Counted from the stretch's first letter, positions 50,968 to 60,094 are shown. The stretch: DNA of 64,000 bases from Flavobacterium sp. HSC-61S13 (GCF_024171535.1 NZ_JALJZV010000004.1:62001-126000); one strand, 5' to 3'. Numbers and translations are program-made. Notes: generated by a model from the letters alone, not told the origin.

Positions 50968-52107
50968 TTATTTGACTATTTTTTCCACGGTCAATTGATC
51001 CATGGTGAAATACAAAGCCGTGTTAGCACCCCATTGACCTACATCAGTGGTTTCTAAGAAGAATAATAAGTATTCTACTTCACCTAAAGAGGATAAGTCT
51101 ACTTGATTCCAATCTTTTGAAATCGTTCCAACTTGTTCTCTAAAATCCACAAAATAATGAGTTACAGGTTTTTCAGCTGAAAGTACACCTGCCTTGTTTA
51201 CTCCGTAAATATGGATAGCAAAAAAGTCTCCTTTTTTAAATTTGCGCGCATAAGCATCGCCATTTAATATACCGTAGTATGGCCATGGGCTGATTGCTAA
51301 GGATACGCTTTTCGCTAAGTATTGGTTTTGATCATCTGTGATTTTTACCGTACTAGAAAAACGATCTACCGCAATTTTTTGCCCTTGCTGAAGTAAACTC
51401 GCGTTGGGTTTATGATCGGCAAAAGATACGAGAAAAGGACTTCCTTTGCCTTTAACGCCGCCTTGTGGCATGGTTCCCCATTGGTTCTGCAACCAACCGT
51501 CTTCGCTGTTTATTTGATCGCTATTATCCTGACTGTTTGAAACGGTGAACCCCATCCAAGTATAATATTCTGGAAAAGCTATATGGTTAAATTGAAAGAT
51601 ACCAGCATGTAGTTCTGCATCTTCTTCAAAAGTTCCCTTCCAGATTTTACCTCCAGCCGTTGCTTGTCCGTCACTTAAATTAAATAACGATAGATCCAAA
51701 CTAATTAGTTCAGGCTTAACTTCTGGTTCAGTGGGTACTTCTGGAGTATCGTCAGCTACTACTTTAAAGATATAGGTATAATGACGTTGACGACCGTTTT
51801 CAACCGCTCTTAACGCTATTTTTTGTTCGCCTACTTTTGCAAAAGTATAGGTAAAAGAATTTTCTTCGGAAATAAGCTTTTGGTCAGCATACCAAAAAAA
51901 TTTAGTATTCTCTGCAAAAGTATTTTTAGGTGTGAAATAAAAAGGTTTTGTCGCGATGGGTGATTCTTCCGAACGTATTATTTGTTCGATATCTGTAGGT
52001 ATACTAGAATCGTCGTTGCTACAAGAGTTGAAACCCAATCCTATAAAAAGCAATAGGGTTAGGCTATAGAATAAGTTTCTTGTTTTTGAGGAAATACTCA
52101 TATTCAT
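50968..52107 (-). CDS. DUF4465 surface lipoprotein with N-terminal PKD-like domain, paralogue 2
   Basis: A 379-residue lipoprotein, signal ending LGFNSC-SNDD. Residues ~30-120 form a PKD-like beta-sandwich (FYFTPKNTFAENTKFFWYADQKLISEENSFTYTFAKVGEQKIALRAVENG). The C-terminal ~230 residues are DUF4465-like (YYTWMGFTVSNS, LQNQWGTMPQGG, YFTMDQLTVEKI). It is the last gene of the cobalamin-riboswitch operon. I recall DUF4465 lipoproteins in B12 loci of Bacteroides, some shown or proposed to bind B12 at the cell surface; binding here is inferred. Closely related to the gene upstream. Confidence 0.75.
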   Translation of the reverse strand: MNMSISSKTRNLFYSLTLLLFIGLGFNSCSNDDSSIPTDIEQIIRSEESPIATKPFYFTPKNTFAENTKFFWYADQKLISEENSFTYTFAKVGEQKIALRAVENGRQRHYTYIFKVVADDTPEVPTEPEVKPELISLDLSLFNLSDGQATAGGKIWKGTFEEDAELHAGIFQFNHIAFPEYYTWMGFTVSNSQDNSDQINSEDGWLQNQWGTMPQGGVKGKGSPFLVSFADHKPNASLLQQGQKIAVDRFSSTVKITDDQNQYLAKSVSLAISPWPYYGILNGDAYARKFKKGDFFAIHIYGVNKAGVLSAEKPVTHYFVDFREQVGTISKDWNQVDLSSLGEVEYLLFFLETTDVGQWGANTALYFTMDQLTVEKIVK

Positions 52108-52138
52108 TGTTGGTAAAATTTAGGTTTGATATAATATG

Positions 52139-52170
52139 AAAACAAAGGGGTTTGATAACCCTTTGTTTTA
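52139..52170 (-). terminator. Terminator between the two DUF4465 genes
   Basis: AAACAAAGGG/CCCTTTGTTT stem with T-run on the minus strand; may reduce expression of the last gene. Confidence 0.7.
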
Positions 52171-52188
52171 TTAATTGTAAAAAAGGAG

Positions 52189-53304
52189 TTATTTAATGAT
52201 CTTCTCTACAGTCAATTGATCCATACAGAAATATACTGCGGTATTTGGACCAACACTTGGGGAGGAATCGGTAGATTCTAATTGGAAGAAAATGTATTTT
52301 ACTTCTCCAAGAGTTTTTAAATCTACTTTTTCCCATGCCTGAGACATTTGGAGTTTGTCTCCTCTGAAATCAGCTAAATAATGTGTTACTACCTCTGGTT
52401 TTACTTTGTTGTCTTTATCCACTCCATGAACGGTAATTTTAAAGGTATCTCCTTTGACAAATGGACGCGCAAATCCGTCTCCGTATAGATTTCCATAATA
52501 AGGCCAAGGATGGTTGGCGATTTGAACACTAGTTGCTTTAAAGGAATGATTTCCATCTTCAATTTTAACCCAGTTTGAGTATTTTTTTTCGTCGAAAACA
52601 CCTTCTTCAGCATTCCAGTCTTTATCGTAATAACCCCAGTATCCAACGATGTAAGGTGTTCCTTTGCCCTTAACTCCACCTTGAGCCATATTCCCCCATT
52701 GGTAGTTTAACCAGCCTGCAGAGCCACCACCTTCAGCGTGGTTTACATTGCCTGTGCTATTGGATACTGTAAATCCATCCCAGTAATTCCACGATTCATT
52801 TCCAGTGTGGGAAAAAGTGAAAATTTGAGAAGAAAATTTAGCTGTTTCTGAATAGGTTTCTTGCCAGTAAAAACCACCAGCAGTAGGGATTCCTTTAGAA
52901 AGGTCAAATTTTGTTAAGTCTAAAGTGATGTACTGCGGTTCGTCTTTAGCAATAACTTTAAAGATATAAGTGTAGTGACGTTGGATTCCGTTTTCAATAG
53001 CACGCAGTCCAATTTTGTATTCACCAACTTTTGGGAAAGTATGGGTAAAAGTACCCTCCTCAGATATTAAGGTTTGATCGTTATACCAGTAAAATTTAGT
53101 GTTTTCTGGAAAGGTGTTTTTAGGCGTAAAATGATAAGGTACCGTTGCAATAGGATTGTCTTCTACGCGAATGATCTGTTCGTGATCGGTAGGAATACCG
53201 GAATCATCATTGCTACAAGAGTTTAAACCCAGTCCCAAGAAAAGGAAAAGCGTTAAACAATATAGCATTTTGTTTTTGGGTGATGTTAGTGTAAAGTGCT
53301 TCAT
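52189..53304 (-). CDS. DUF4465 surface lipoprotein with N-terminal PKD-like domain, paralogue 1
   Basis: A 371-residue lipoprotein with signal ending LGLNSC-SNDDSGIPTD. It shares with its downstream paralogue the PKD-like domain (YHFTPKNTFPENTKFYWYNDQTLISEEGTFTHTF) and the DUF4465 region (YWDGFTVSNSTGN, WLNYQWGNMAQGGVKGKGTPYIVG, YFCMDQLTVEKIIK). The N-terminal halves are far more alike than the ligand-binding-type C-terminal halves, suggesting duplication followed by divergence of the binding face. Part of the operon under the cobalamin riboswitch; B12-related binding inferred. Confidence 0.75.
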   Translation of the reverse strand: MKHFTLTSPKNKMLYCLTLFLFLGLGLNSCSNDDSGIPTDHEQIIRVEDNPIATVPYHFTPKNTFPENTKFYWYNDQTLISEEGTFTHTFPKVGEYKIGLRAIENGIQRHYTYIFKVIAKDEPQYITLDLTKFDLSKGIPTAGGFYWQETYSETAKFSSQIFTFSHTGNESWNYWDGFTVSNSTGNVNHAEGGGSAGWLNYQWGNMAQGGVKGKGTPYIVGYWGYYDKDWNAEEGVFDEKKYSNWVKIEDGNHSFKATSVQIANHPWPYYGNLYGDGFARPFVKGDTFKITVHGVDKDNKVKPEVVTHYLADFRGDKLQMSQAWEKVDLKTLGEVKYIFFQLESTDSSPSVGPNTAVYFCMDQLTVEKIIK

Positions 53305-53321
53305 ATTTAAATTAGTATTGA

Positions 53322-54353
53322 TTATTTTCTAGTTGGTATCGCTTGTTTAAGTAGGTGCAGATCTTCGACGCCAAACACTTCTGTAGAGACCTCACCCAGC
53401 CAGCCGGATTCTTGGTTGGTTCCCGTGTATATTTTAATAAAATCAACGCCCGGTAAGTCTACGCGGTTTCCGGATTTATCAACTGCCCAAGAGATGTCAA
53501 TTGCGGACTCATCGTCTTTATTTGGCGCGTTGTCGGCATAGCCATAAGCGAAACTATATTGTACCCAATACGATCCGTTACCACTTTCGTCTATAGCGTT
53601 GTTCGGTAGTAAAGTTCCCTTAAAGGTAATTCGATCAGCGGTTATCCATTCCGGATAATAACTTTGATTGTGAAAGCTGTTTTTGGTTTTATATCCAGAA
53701 TTACCTTGGTTGTCCTCCCACTTGATGTATTGAGTATCCGTAGCCCAGCTTGCTAGAGGATCTGGTACAGGACTTTTGTTGGTGTCGGGTTTGAAATAAG
53801 TGATTTCGTAGTTTTTAATCGTTTTAGGATTCTGATGTTCACTACCCGCTATTTCGTACCATTCGTCTGCATCTGGAACGCCATTTTTGTTAAAATCGTA
53901 GGCAACCATAATAACTCCAGGTTCACTGCTTCCGCCGCGTTCTTCCGCATTGCTGTTTGGATTGCTGTTTGCCCAAAAGGCATTGCCTAAAACTCGAAAG
54001 TCTCTTAAGCCCGCAACGTTGGCAATGGTGTGATCAAAACCCACTACGATATAACCTCCGAATCCACCAAGGCTTACACCGCTTCCTTTTGCTCCAACGA
54101 CAGAGGATTGAGCTTTTTGAATCATGCGCTCACGACTATCTCCTGCTTCGTATTTCGGTAACATATTGGTGAATTGACCCACTGCAGGAGCGAAATCAAG
54201 AACTCGAGTTACATAAGGGGTGCCTTCGTTTTCCTTTTCTGGATTGGAATCATCACTGGATGAACAACTCGAAAGAAAGGCTAAGGCTATACAAGCTGTG
54301 ACTGTTTTGTAATTAAAAAATGATTTCATAAGTTGATTGTTTTTGTTTTTCAT
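53322..54353 (-). CDS. Uncharacterised surface lipoprotein of the B12-uptake operon
   Basis: A 343-residue lipoprotein (signal ending FLSSC-SSSDD). The mature protein has no family I can name with certainty. It contains YVTRVLDFAPAVGQFTNMLPKYEAGDSRERM, GGFGGYIVVGFDHTIANVAG, a calcium-loop-like DFNKNGVPDADEWYEI and a C-terminal VDFIKIYTGTNQESGWLGEVSTEVFGVEDL, resembling PKD-associated cell-surface proteins found beside DUF4465 and BtuG genes. Start may be 54353 or the ATG at 54329. Transcribed between the BtuG-like and DUF4465 genes with only 17-38 base gaps. Confidence 0.65.
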   Translation of the reverse strand: MKNKNNQLMKSFFNYKTVTACIALAFLSSCSSSDDSNPEKENEGTPYVTRVLDFAPAVGQFTNMLPKYEAGDSRERMIQKAQSSVVGAKGSGVSLGGFGGYIVVGFDHTIANVAGLRDFRVLGNAFWANSNPNSNAEERGGSSEPGVIMVAYDFNKNGVPDADEWYEIAGSEHQNPKTIKNYEITYFKPDTNKSPVPDPLASWATDTQYIKWEDNQGNSGYKTKNSFHNQSYYPEWITADRITFKGTLLPNNAIDESGNGSYWVQYSFAYGYADNAPNKDDESAIDISWAVDKSGNRVDLPGVDFIKIYTGTNQESGWLGEVSTEVFGVEDLHLLKQAIPTRK

Positions 54354-54391
54354 TATTTTTTATCGCATCGTACTGTTGGCATGGTGCGATT

Positions 54392-55537
54392 TTATTTGTT
54401 TTTTTTATGGACAAAGGCAAAATGTGCCGGAATGTTTCCACCGGTGGTTTTCCATTTTAATATACCCTCAGGAGAATAGCAGTAAACAAAACCCGTTACG
54501 AGATAGTCTTGTGCATCGGTAATAAATATTTCTTTGGTTTCTGGATTAACAGCTATGCCATAGGGGATCAGTATGTTTTTCTCAGTGCCGTCTTTAATAA
54601 TTCTGTCCGATATCACTTTTTTGGTCTTTGTATCCAATATACCGTAGTTGACGGTGTTCTTGCCAGAAGTATGTTTAAAGGACACGCTGTAATAGTATAA
54701 ACTGTCGCCTTGAATGGTCATTTCACTAACGGGTATGTCGAGTTTTTGTTTGACCAGATCTGTTTTCGAATCGATTACATAGAGATTGGGCTCGGCAATG
54801 TAATAATCACCTCTAGAGCTGACATAGATATCGCCTCTTTTGTCGACTTGCAAACGATGCAGATTGATGGCTACTTCGATTTTTTTTAGTAAACTAAACG
54901 TATTTAGGTCAACGACAGCCACTGTGGTATCGTAATTGGGTACGCGGTAACCTCCTGAATTAGCGACATACAATTTGTTGTTTTGTACAACCATTTCCTC
55001 GGGTTGATAGCCTACCGAAACCTGACGTGTGACTTTAAGCGAGGTGGTGTCGATTTCCGCAACAAATCCAACTTCTGCATTGGGATTGATTTCAACCGGT
55101 CCGGAATAAGAGCTGACATAGGCCTTGCCGTTGTGAAAGGTCATATAACGACAATTTGGTATGTTGATTCTCTCTATATGAACACCCGTAGCTACATCAA
55201 ATACTTCTATATAATTAGAAACATTAATAACGGCATAAGCTTTACTGCCGTAGATTTTGATGTCGTTACCCACATCGCCCAGTTCCTTAACTACATTCGG
55301 ATTGCGTTCTGAATAAATATCTCGGGTATAAAGACCCGTAGCGTAGTCGAAATAATCAATCGTAGCTCGATTCATACCCATATTTCCCTCATTAAGTAGG
55401 TAAAAACCTTCTACGGTTCCGCCTAATCGGGGAGCAGCAACCTGATTGGAATCTGACAGGTAAATGGTCTCATCTTTTCTGCACGAACTCAAAAGTAGTA
55501 CGCATAAAAGAAGGCTGTATAATATTTGCTTTGTCAT
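54392..55537 (-). CDS. BtuG-like beta-propeller surface lipoprotein (YncE/DUF5074 type)
   Basis: A 381-residue lipoprotein (signal MTKQILYSLLLCVLLLSSC). The mature part is built of repeated ~45-residue beta-propeller blades (YAVINVSNYIEVFDVATGVHIERINI; AYVSSYSG; LYVANSGGYRVPNYDTTVAVVDLNTF; IYVSSRGDYY; EIFITDAQDY). In Bacteroides, BtuG is a seven-bladed surface lipoprotein that binds cobalamin tightly and passes it to BtuB. This gene directly follows a TonB receptor in a riboswitch-controlled operon, the same arrangement, which supports the assignment; sequence identity could not be measured. Confidence 0.75.
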   Translation of the reverse strand: MTKQILYSLLLCVLLLSSCRKDETIYLSDSNQVAAPRLGGTVEGFYLLNEGNMGMNRATIDYFDYATGLYTRDIYSERNPNVVKELGDVGNDIKIYGSKAYAVINVSNYIEVFDVATGVHIERINIPNCRYMTFHNGKAYVSSYSGPVEINPNAEVGFVAEIDTTSLKVTRQVSVGYQPEEMVVQNNKLYVANSGGYRVPNYDTTVAVVDLNTFSLLKKIEVAINLHRLQVDKRGDIYVSSRGDYYIAEPNLYVIDSKTDLVKQKLDIPVSEMTIQGDSLYYYSVSFKHTSGKNTVNYGILDTKTKKVISDRIIKDGTEKNILIPYGIAVNPETKEIFITDAQDYLVTGFVYCYSPEGILKWKTTGGNIPAHFAFVHKKNK

Positions 55538-55616
55538 GTATTTTTATTTTATAATCAGCCATTTCATGGCCGTATTCTTTTCGATGTTTTCTCTGTCTAT
55601 TTCAGTGTCCAGTGTT

Positions 55617-57665
55617 TTAAAGTTCTAAGCTTAAAATAAAACGAAAGTTTCTTCCCGGCATAGGGTAGTTGGTGACTACCTCATACTGTTGGTTTAATAT
55701 ATTATTCGCTTCAGCACTTATTCTAAAGCGATAGGTGTTGATGGTCAGTTCTTTTTGAAGTGATAGATCGTGCGTGTACCACGGTTGTACTTCATTTCGA
55801 GCGATATTATTCATAGCACCGTCATATCGTTTTCCTACATATACAAAACTGTAGTTCAATCCCCAGTTTTTATAGTCTAATCCGACAATCGCTGAGCCGG
55901 AATGCCAAGGAGCATAGGGGATTTGATCGCCATAGGCAGACAGTTTTATGTCGTTGATAGTGGTGTGGTTTTTGGACTGAGTAAACTCATAATTGATGTT
56001 GGTTGTAAGCTGAAGTGTGCCTAGACTGATAGTGGTTCCAAAACCGGTTTCCAAACCGTACCCCTCAGTCTGTCCCAAATTGGTCATCATCCATCTAAAC
56101 ATACTTCCAGTTGGTGCGGCAATGATTTTATCTTTGACATTCATATAATAGGTTTCCAATTTAAGGTTCACCGATTTTAGATGTGGTCCATTAATTGGAA
56201 TGTGATATTGAGCTCCGAGGTTAACCTGATTGGTAAATTCAGGTTTTAGATTGGCATCGCCTATTTGCGTATAATACAAATCGTTGAAAGTAGGCATTCG
56301 AAAGATGTTTTTATAGAAGGTGTGGATGATAAAGTCTCTTTTTTGCCAAGGTTTGTAACTCAAAAACAAGGCTGGCGAAAACACACTTCGATCTGGTGCC
56401 TGTAAGTTATTGCGAACCTTTTCTTTGGTGAAAGTGCCCAAAACACTAGCTTGAGCTTTGAAGGATCCCAAATTTAAGGATGTGGCCAAAGCACTGATAA
56501 AAGACATGCGTTCGGGGTAAGTAAATAAGGTTCCGATTCCCTCACGAGTAGCGTTGAGCTTGTTGTATTGTAGATCGGTGGCAAGCGATACTTCCCATTC
56601 TGGAGTTATTTTATAAAGGTTGACAGCAGATAGATAGAAATCTTGCTGGTAATAACTGTTGTCCACCTGTAGGTTTTTGGTGACTTGGTTTTCGAAAAAC
56701 TCTATACTGTCTCGCGCCATATAACGCGTATAATCGTAGGCGAATTTTCCTTTGATCTGAAACTGATATCGATCGGTTACGAATTGTGTTAACTCCGCTT
56801 GAGCCATGACGTTTTTATCCCAACTGCGTTCTCCTGTTTGCCAATTGTTTTTGACGATGGCTCCAGGTAATCCCCTTTCCGAATCGTAATAATACAGTTG
56901 CCCTTTCCAACTTCCGTTAGTCGTTTTACCGTATAGACCAGCCTCTATTCTAAAGGCATCTATATCTCCATTGCGACGCGTTGCCGTAGTGTCGTAAGCA
57001 ACGGTTTTGTCTAAATTTAGACGTTTATATCTAAACGAGTATTCGCCATTGGAATGCAGGTATTCTGCACTCAGACTAGCCGATATCTGATCGCTAACTC
57101 GTTGTTCTAAACGAAAAGAGGGATTGGTTAATTGGATGGAGGCGAATTTGTAACGAGCGGTTAAATTGGTTTTCTTACCTTCCTCAAAATGAGGGGTTTT
57201 GGAATTGATGTAAACCGCAGTAGCCGATGCAAATTCTTTAGCCGATTGAAAAATGGTACTGCGTTGTCCGTTGTAAAGTTGTAACATCTCAATGTCGTCC
57301 AACGAGAATTTCCCTAAATCGACGATGCCGTTTTGTGCATTTCCGACCGCAACTCCATTGTAGAATACACCAACGTGGTGGGTTCCCATATTTCGAACAT
57401 CGATGGTTTTTAAACCTCCGATACCGCCATAATCTTTTATTTTTACTCCTGAAAAATACCGTAATGCATCTGCTACGGTGTGAGCATTTAAACGTTTTAA
57501 CTCTTTGCCGCTTAACTGTTGTACGGGAATCAAATCTTTATATGGGGTGATCTCGATGACTACGGGACTCAATTCTTTTGATAATTCTTTAGTGTCTTGA
57601 GCAATTAGCGAAGACACAGAGAATAGGGCTAAGACAAATAGGTAAAAGATTCTATTAAAATGCAT
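55617..57665 (-). CDS. BtuB-like TonB-dependent cobalamin receptor
   Basis: A 682-residue outer-membrane receptor with signal ending SSLIAQ, a TonB-box-like VVIEITPY, a plug domain (VADALRYFSGVKIKDYGGIGGLKTIDVRNMGTHHVGVFYNGV) and a barrel ending in ...FRFILSLEL. It lacks the CarboxypepD domain of the receptor at 13484 and is close to BtuB in length. The cobalamin riboswitch directly upstream gives strong contextual evidence that the ligand is B12 or a related corrinoid. First gene of the operon. Confidence 0.88.
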   Translation of the reverse strand: MHFNRIFYLFVLALFSVSSLIAQDTKELSKELSPVVIEITPYKDLIPVQQLSGKELKRLNAHTVADALRYFSGVKIKDYGGIGGLKTIDVRNMGTHHVGVFYNGVAVGNAQNGIVDLGKFSLDDIEMLQLYNGQRSTIFQSAKEFASATAVYINSKTPHFEEGKKTNLTARYKFASIQLTNPSFRLEQRVSDQISASLSAEYLHSNGEYSFRYKRLNLDKTVAYDTTATRRNGDIDAFRIEAGLYGKTTNGSWKGQLYYYDSERGLPGAIVKNNWQTGERSWDKNVMAQAELTQFVTDRYQFQIKGKFAYDYTRYMARDSIEFFENQVTKNLQVDNSYYQQDFYLSAVNLYKITPEWEVSLATDLQYNKLNATREGIGTLFTYPERMSFISALATSLNLGSFKAQASVLGTFTKEKVRNNLQAPDRSVFSPALFLSYKPWQKRDFIIHTFYKNIFRMPTFNDLYYTQIGDANLKPEFTNQVNLGAQYHIPINGPHLKSVNLKLETYYMNVKDKIIAAPTGSMFRWMMTNLGQTEGYGLETGFGTTISLGTLQLTTNINYEFTQSKNHTTINDIKLSAYGDQIPYAPWHSGSAIVGLDYKNWGLNYSFVYVGKRYDGAMNNIARNEVQPWYTHDLSLQKELTINTYRFRISAEANNILNQQYEVVTNYPMPGRNFRFILSLEL

Positions 57666-57794
57666 TTCTTTTTTTTGTTATTCATCAGTAAATTGCTTGG
57701 AGAGTAAAGAGTTATACATAGCAATTGCTTTTCTTGAAAAAAGAAATTCATGGTAACTAAGCCTTATTCCCGAAAGCTTGAAACGAGTTGTGCA

Positions 57795-57957
57795 ATTGGC
57801 AGGTATTCTGACTTGTTCCTTTTTAAACGTCCTTCCCATCGGTTAAACAGTGGACCTAAATGTCTAAAAAACAATATGGAACTTACAGCAGCGGGTCTGT
57901 TCAGGATTTTCACCTGATTCCCTTTTTAATTACGAACTGATAGCCAGTTCTATAAAC
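57795..57957 (-). ncRNA. Cobalamin riboswitch
   Basis: Read on the minus strand, the conserved core segments occur in order: GGGAATCAGGTGAAAATCC, then GAACAGACCCGC and GCTGTAAG, a CCACTG element (57848-57853), GGGAAGG, and near the 3' end AAGTCAGAATACCTGCC. The B12 box and L5-L13 elements are thus present. It lies in the 5' leader of the TonB receptor operon and would lower expression when adenosylcobalamin is abundant. No strong terminator follows, suggesting control of translation initiation, though this is inferred. Confidence 0.93.
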
Positions 57958-57968
57958 CAATATTTTTG

Positions 57969-57976
57969 CAAAGATA
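57969..57976 (-). promoter_or_regulatory. B12 operon -7 promoter element
   Basis: TATCTTTG on the minus strand just upstream of the riboswitch. Confidence 0.65.
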
Positions 57977-58123
57977 GTTAAATATTATATAACAAATTAA
58001 GTCGCTAAAAGTTGAGAATTTATATGAATGCTTGTTTTTCTAAATTTAGAGTATAAATCATGCTTAAAGTAGTTAATATTGATATAAATTTTTAGCTATT
58101 GGTGCTTAAATGGTTTATTTTCA

Positions 58124-58131
58124 TATTTTTG
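58124..58131 (+). promoter_or_regulatory. EamA gene -7 promoter element
   Basis: TATTTTTG, 15 bases before the ATG. Confidence 0.6.
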
Positions 58132-58146
58132 CGCCAAAAATAAAAT

Positions 58147-59040
58147 ATGAATCAGCCACGTTTAGCCTTGCTTATAGGGATTATTTGTATCTCGATTTTT
58201 CCGGTATTGGTTCGGTTAAATCTAGTGCCGAGTCTGAGTTCTGCTTTTTACCGTATGGCTATAGCTAGTGTTGTTCTTGTACCTTATGCCATTTTTAGTG
58301 GTCATTTTAAGCGTTATAGTGCAAAGTTAATGGGCATGATGATCTTGGCGGGTGTGATATTCGGTTCAGATGTTGCTGTTTGGAATATAGCCATCGTCGG
58401 GTCGTCTGCTACTCAGGCTACGCTATTGACCAATTTGTCACCAGTATGGGTGGGAATAGGTAGTTATTTTATTTTAAAAATTAAACCGACGCCCAATTTT
58501 TGGTGGGGCACATTATTGGCTCTTATAGGCATGGTGGTTTTAGTGGGAGTTGAAGTGTTTGTTGAGTTTCGTTTTGATCAAGCATTTGTGTTTGGAGTAT
58601 TGTCTGGTGTTTTCTATGCCAGTTATATGCTGCTGAGTAAACGCATATTGGAAGAAGTTCCGGTGGTTACTTTTATGACTTTTAGTTTGCTGTCATCGTC
58701 CGTGTATTTGGGTATTTGGTGCTTGGTTAGTGGTGAGCCGTTGACGGGTTTCTCTAATTTAGGTTGGGGAATTCTAGTGATTCAAGGTCTTGTTTGTCAA
58801 TTGTTAGCCTGGCTCCTAATCAGTTTTGCTACCAAACACATGCGCGCTACTCGCGTTTCACTGAGCTTGTTGAGTCAAGCCTTGCTAGCGTCCCTATTGG
58901 CATGGGTGTTTTTGAATGAAGAAATTAATTTACAGATGATTTTTGGAGGTTTAATTGTTTTAGTAGGAATAGCGATTACGTTTTTTGATACGACTGGCAG
59001 TTCTTTTGAGCGCTTTAAAAAGCGCAAATTGAAGAGTTAA
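58147..59040 (+). CDS. EamA/DMT-family transporter
   Basis: A 297-residue inner-membrane protein with ten predicted helices arranged as two EamA repeats (first repeat about residues 5-135, second 145-285). Signature segments are PVLVRLNLVPSLSSAFYRMAIASVVLVP and NLSPVWVGIGSYFIL. Members export amino acids, nucleosides or other metabolites; substrate unknown. Adjacent to, but divergent from, the B12 operon, with its own promoter. There is no evidence that it belongs to corrinoid uptake. Confidence 0.85.
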   Translation: MNQPRLALLIGIICISIFPVLVRLNLVPSLSSAFYRMAIASVVLVPYAIFSGHFKRYSAKLMGMMILAGVIFGSDVAVWNIAIVGSSATQATLLTNLSPVWVGIGSYFILKIKPTPNFWWGTLLALIGMVVLVGVEVFVEFRFDQAFVFGVLSGVFYASYMLLSKRILEEVPVVTFMTFSLLSSSVYLGIWCLVSGEPLTGFSNLGWGILVIQGLVCQLLAWLLISFATKHMRATRVSLSLLSQALLASLLAWVFLNEEINLQMIFGGLIVLVGIAITFFDTTGSSFERFKKRKLKS

Positions 59041-59064
59041 ATCGAGTTGTAAATAGCGCATTTT

Positions 59065-59565
59065 CTAAAACAAGACATTCCAATGCTTGATAACAACATG
59101 AATATAGATACCCAAAAATACCACACCCACTACAAATTGGATAAACGTAGAGGTTAAAAATCCGATAAAAGAACCCGTTGCAGCTTTGAAAGCTCTGCGG
59201 ATGTTTTTCGAATCGAAGAGAAGTTCGCCGAGTAAAGCACCTATAAAAGGGCCAATGATAAAGCCTAAGGGGATAGGAGCGATTAGACCAACGATTAGCC
59301 CGATATTGGTTCCCCAAATGCCGTATTTACTACCGCCAAAGCGTTTGGTGCCCTGTGCGGGAATTACATAGTCGAGAATCAATAAAACCAAAGTGACTAA
59401 TAGGGAAATGCCGAGTACCCAGTAATTGATTTCAATTGAGGGGGTTAAGTATAAGATTAACAAACCAAACCAGCTTAGTGGAGCACCAGGTAATAGTGGA
59501 AGTATACTTCCCAACAAACCCGCTATGATTAAAATCAGGCTGAGGCTCAATAGTATATATTCCAT
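59065..59565 (-). CDS. DUF456 membrane protein
   Basis: A 166-residue protein with four or five helices, starting MEYILLSLSLILIIAGLLGSILPLLPGAPLSWFG. A glycine-zipper stretch (GLIVGLIAPIPLGFIIGPFIGALLGEL) follows. The PxxPG and AxxG patterns are those of DUF456, a family of unknown function. Convergent with the EamA gene and divergent from a lipoprotein gene whose -7 element is 15 bases from its start codon. Confidence 0.85.
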   Translation of the reverse strand: MEYILLSLSLILIIAGLLGSILPLLPGAPLSWFGLLILYLTPSIEINYWVLGISLLVTLVLLILDYVIPAQGTKRFGGSKYGIWGTNIGLIVGLIAPIPLGFIIGPFIGALLGELLFDSKNIRRAFKAATGSFIGFLTSTFIQFVVGVVFLGIYIHVVIKHWNVLF

Positions 59566-59579
59566 CTCTTATTTTTTTG

Positions 59580-59587
59580 TATTTTTG
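59580..59587 (+). promoter_or_regulatory. -7 promoter of the small lipoprotein at 59615
   Basis: TATTTTTG, 27 bases before the ATG. Confidence 0.5.
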
Positions 59588-59614
59588 AAGAATAAAAGTA
59601 CGACTTTATTATTT

Positions 59615-60094
59615 ATGAAGAAATTTTATCCCTTATACCTTCTTTTCTTATTAATGAGTGCATGTGGGTGGTCGGATAAAAAAGTCCCAGACGGCAAGGC
59701 GTTGTTAAAAGAAGAACTCGAAAAGATAGACTGGACTCAAGTCGATGCTTATCCCAGCGTAGAGCTTTGCGATTCCTTGTTGAATGAGTCGCAGCGCAAA
59801 CAGTGTTTCTTTGATTATATGACGATACACTTACAAGAGAAATTAATGTTGGATTCCTTAACATCTAAACATCCGAAAATCGATACTATAGAAATTCGAA
59901 TTACGGTGTTTCCAGATGCGCATGTTATATTCGAACCGGTATACGTCAGTGATAGCCTGAAGTTTAGATCACGCGAAATCGATAGTCTGTTACAAGTTAG
60001 ATTGGTTGATTTTCCAGAAATTAGTCCAGCTATAAAACGTGGGATACCAGTGAAAACACAGTTTGTTTTACCGCTGATAATCAAAGAGGAATAA
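59615..60094 (+). CDS. Small lipoprotein of unknown function
   Basis: A 159-residue lipoprotein with signal MKKFYPLYLLFLLMSAC. The mature part has a Cys pair (LCDSLLNESQRKQCFFDYM) and a C-terminal domain with VFEPVYVSDSLKFRSREIDSLLQVRLVDFPEISPAIKRGIPVKTQFVLPLII. That domain resembles in outline a TonB-C-like fold with a GIPVxTxFxLPLxI ending, so a TonB-C-related domain is possible. The start at 59615 is chosen by signal peptide and promoter; an open frame extends back to 59426 without support. Its stop codon abuts the stop of the next, opposing gene. Confidence 0.7.
   Translation: MKKFYPLYLLFLLMSACGWSDKKVPDGKALLKEELEKIDWTQVDAYPSVELCDSLLNESQRKQCFFDYMTIHLQEKLMLDSLTSKHPKIDTIEIRITVFPDAHVIFEPVYVSDSLKFRSREIDSLLQVRLVDFPEISPAIKRGIPVKTQFVLPLIIKEE

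Larger units (their letters stand above)
57666..58146. other. Divergent intergenic region with riboswitch and two promoters
   Basis: 481 bases between the B12 operon and the EamA gene. It holds the cobalamin riboswitch and its promoter on the minus strand and the EamA promoter on the plus strand; nothing else recognised. Confidence 0.8.
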
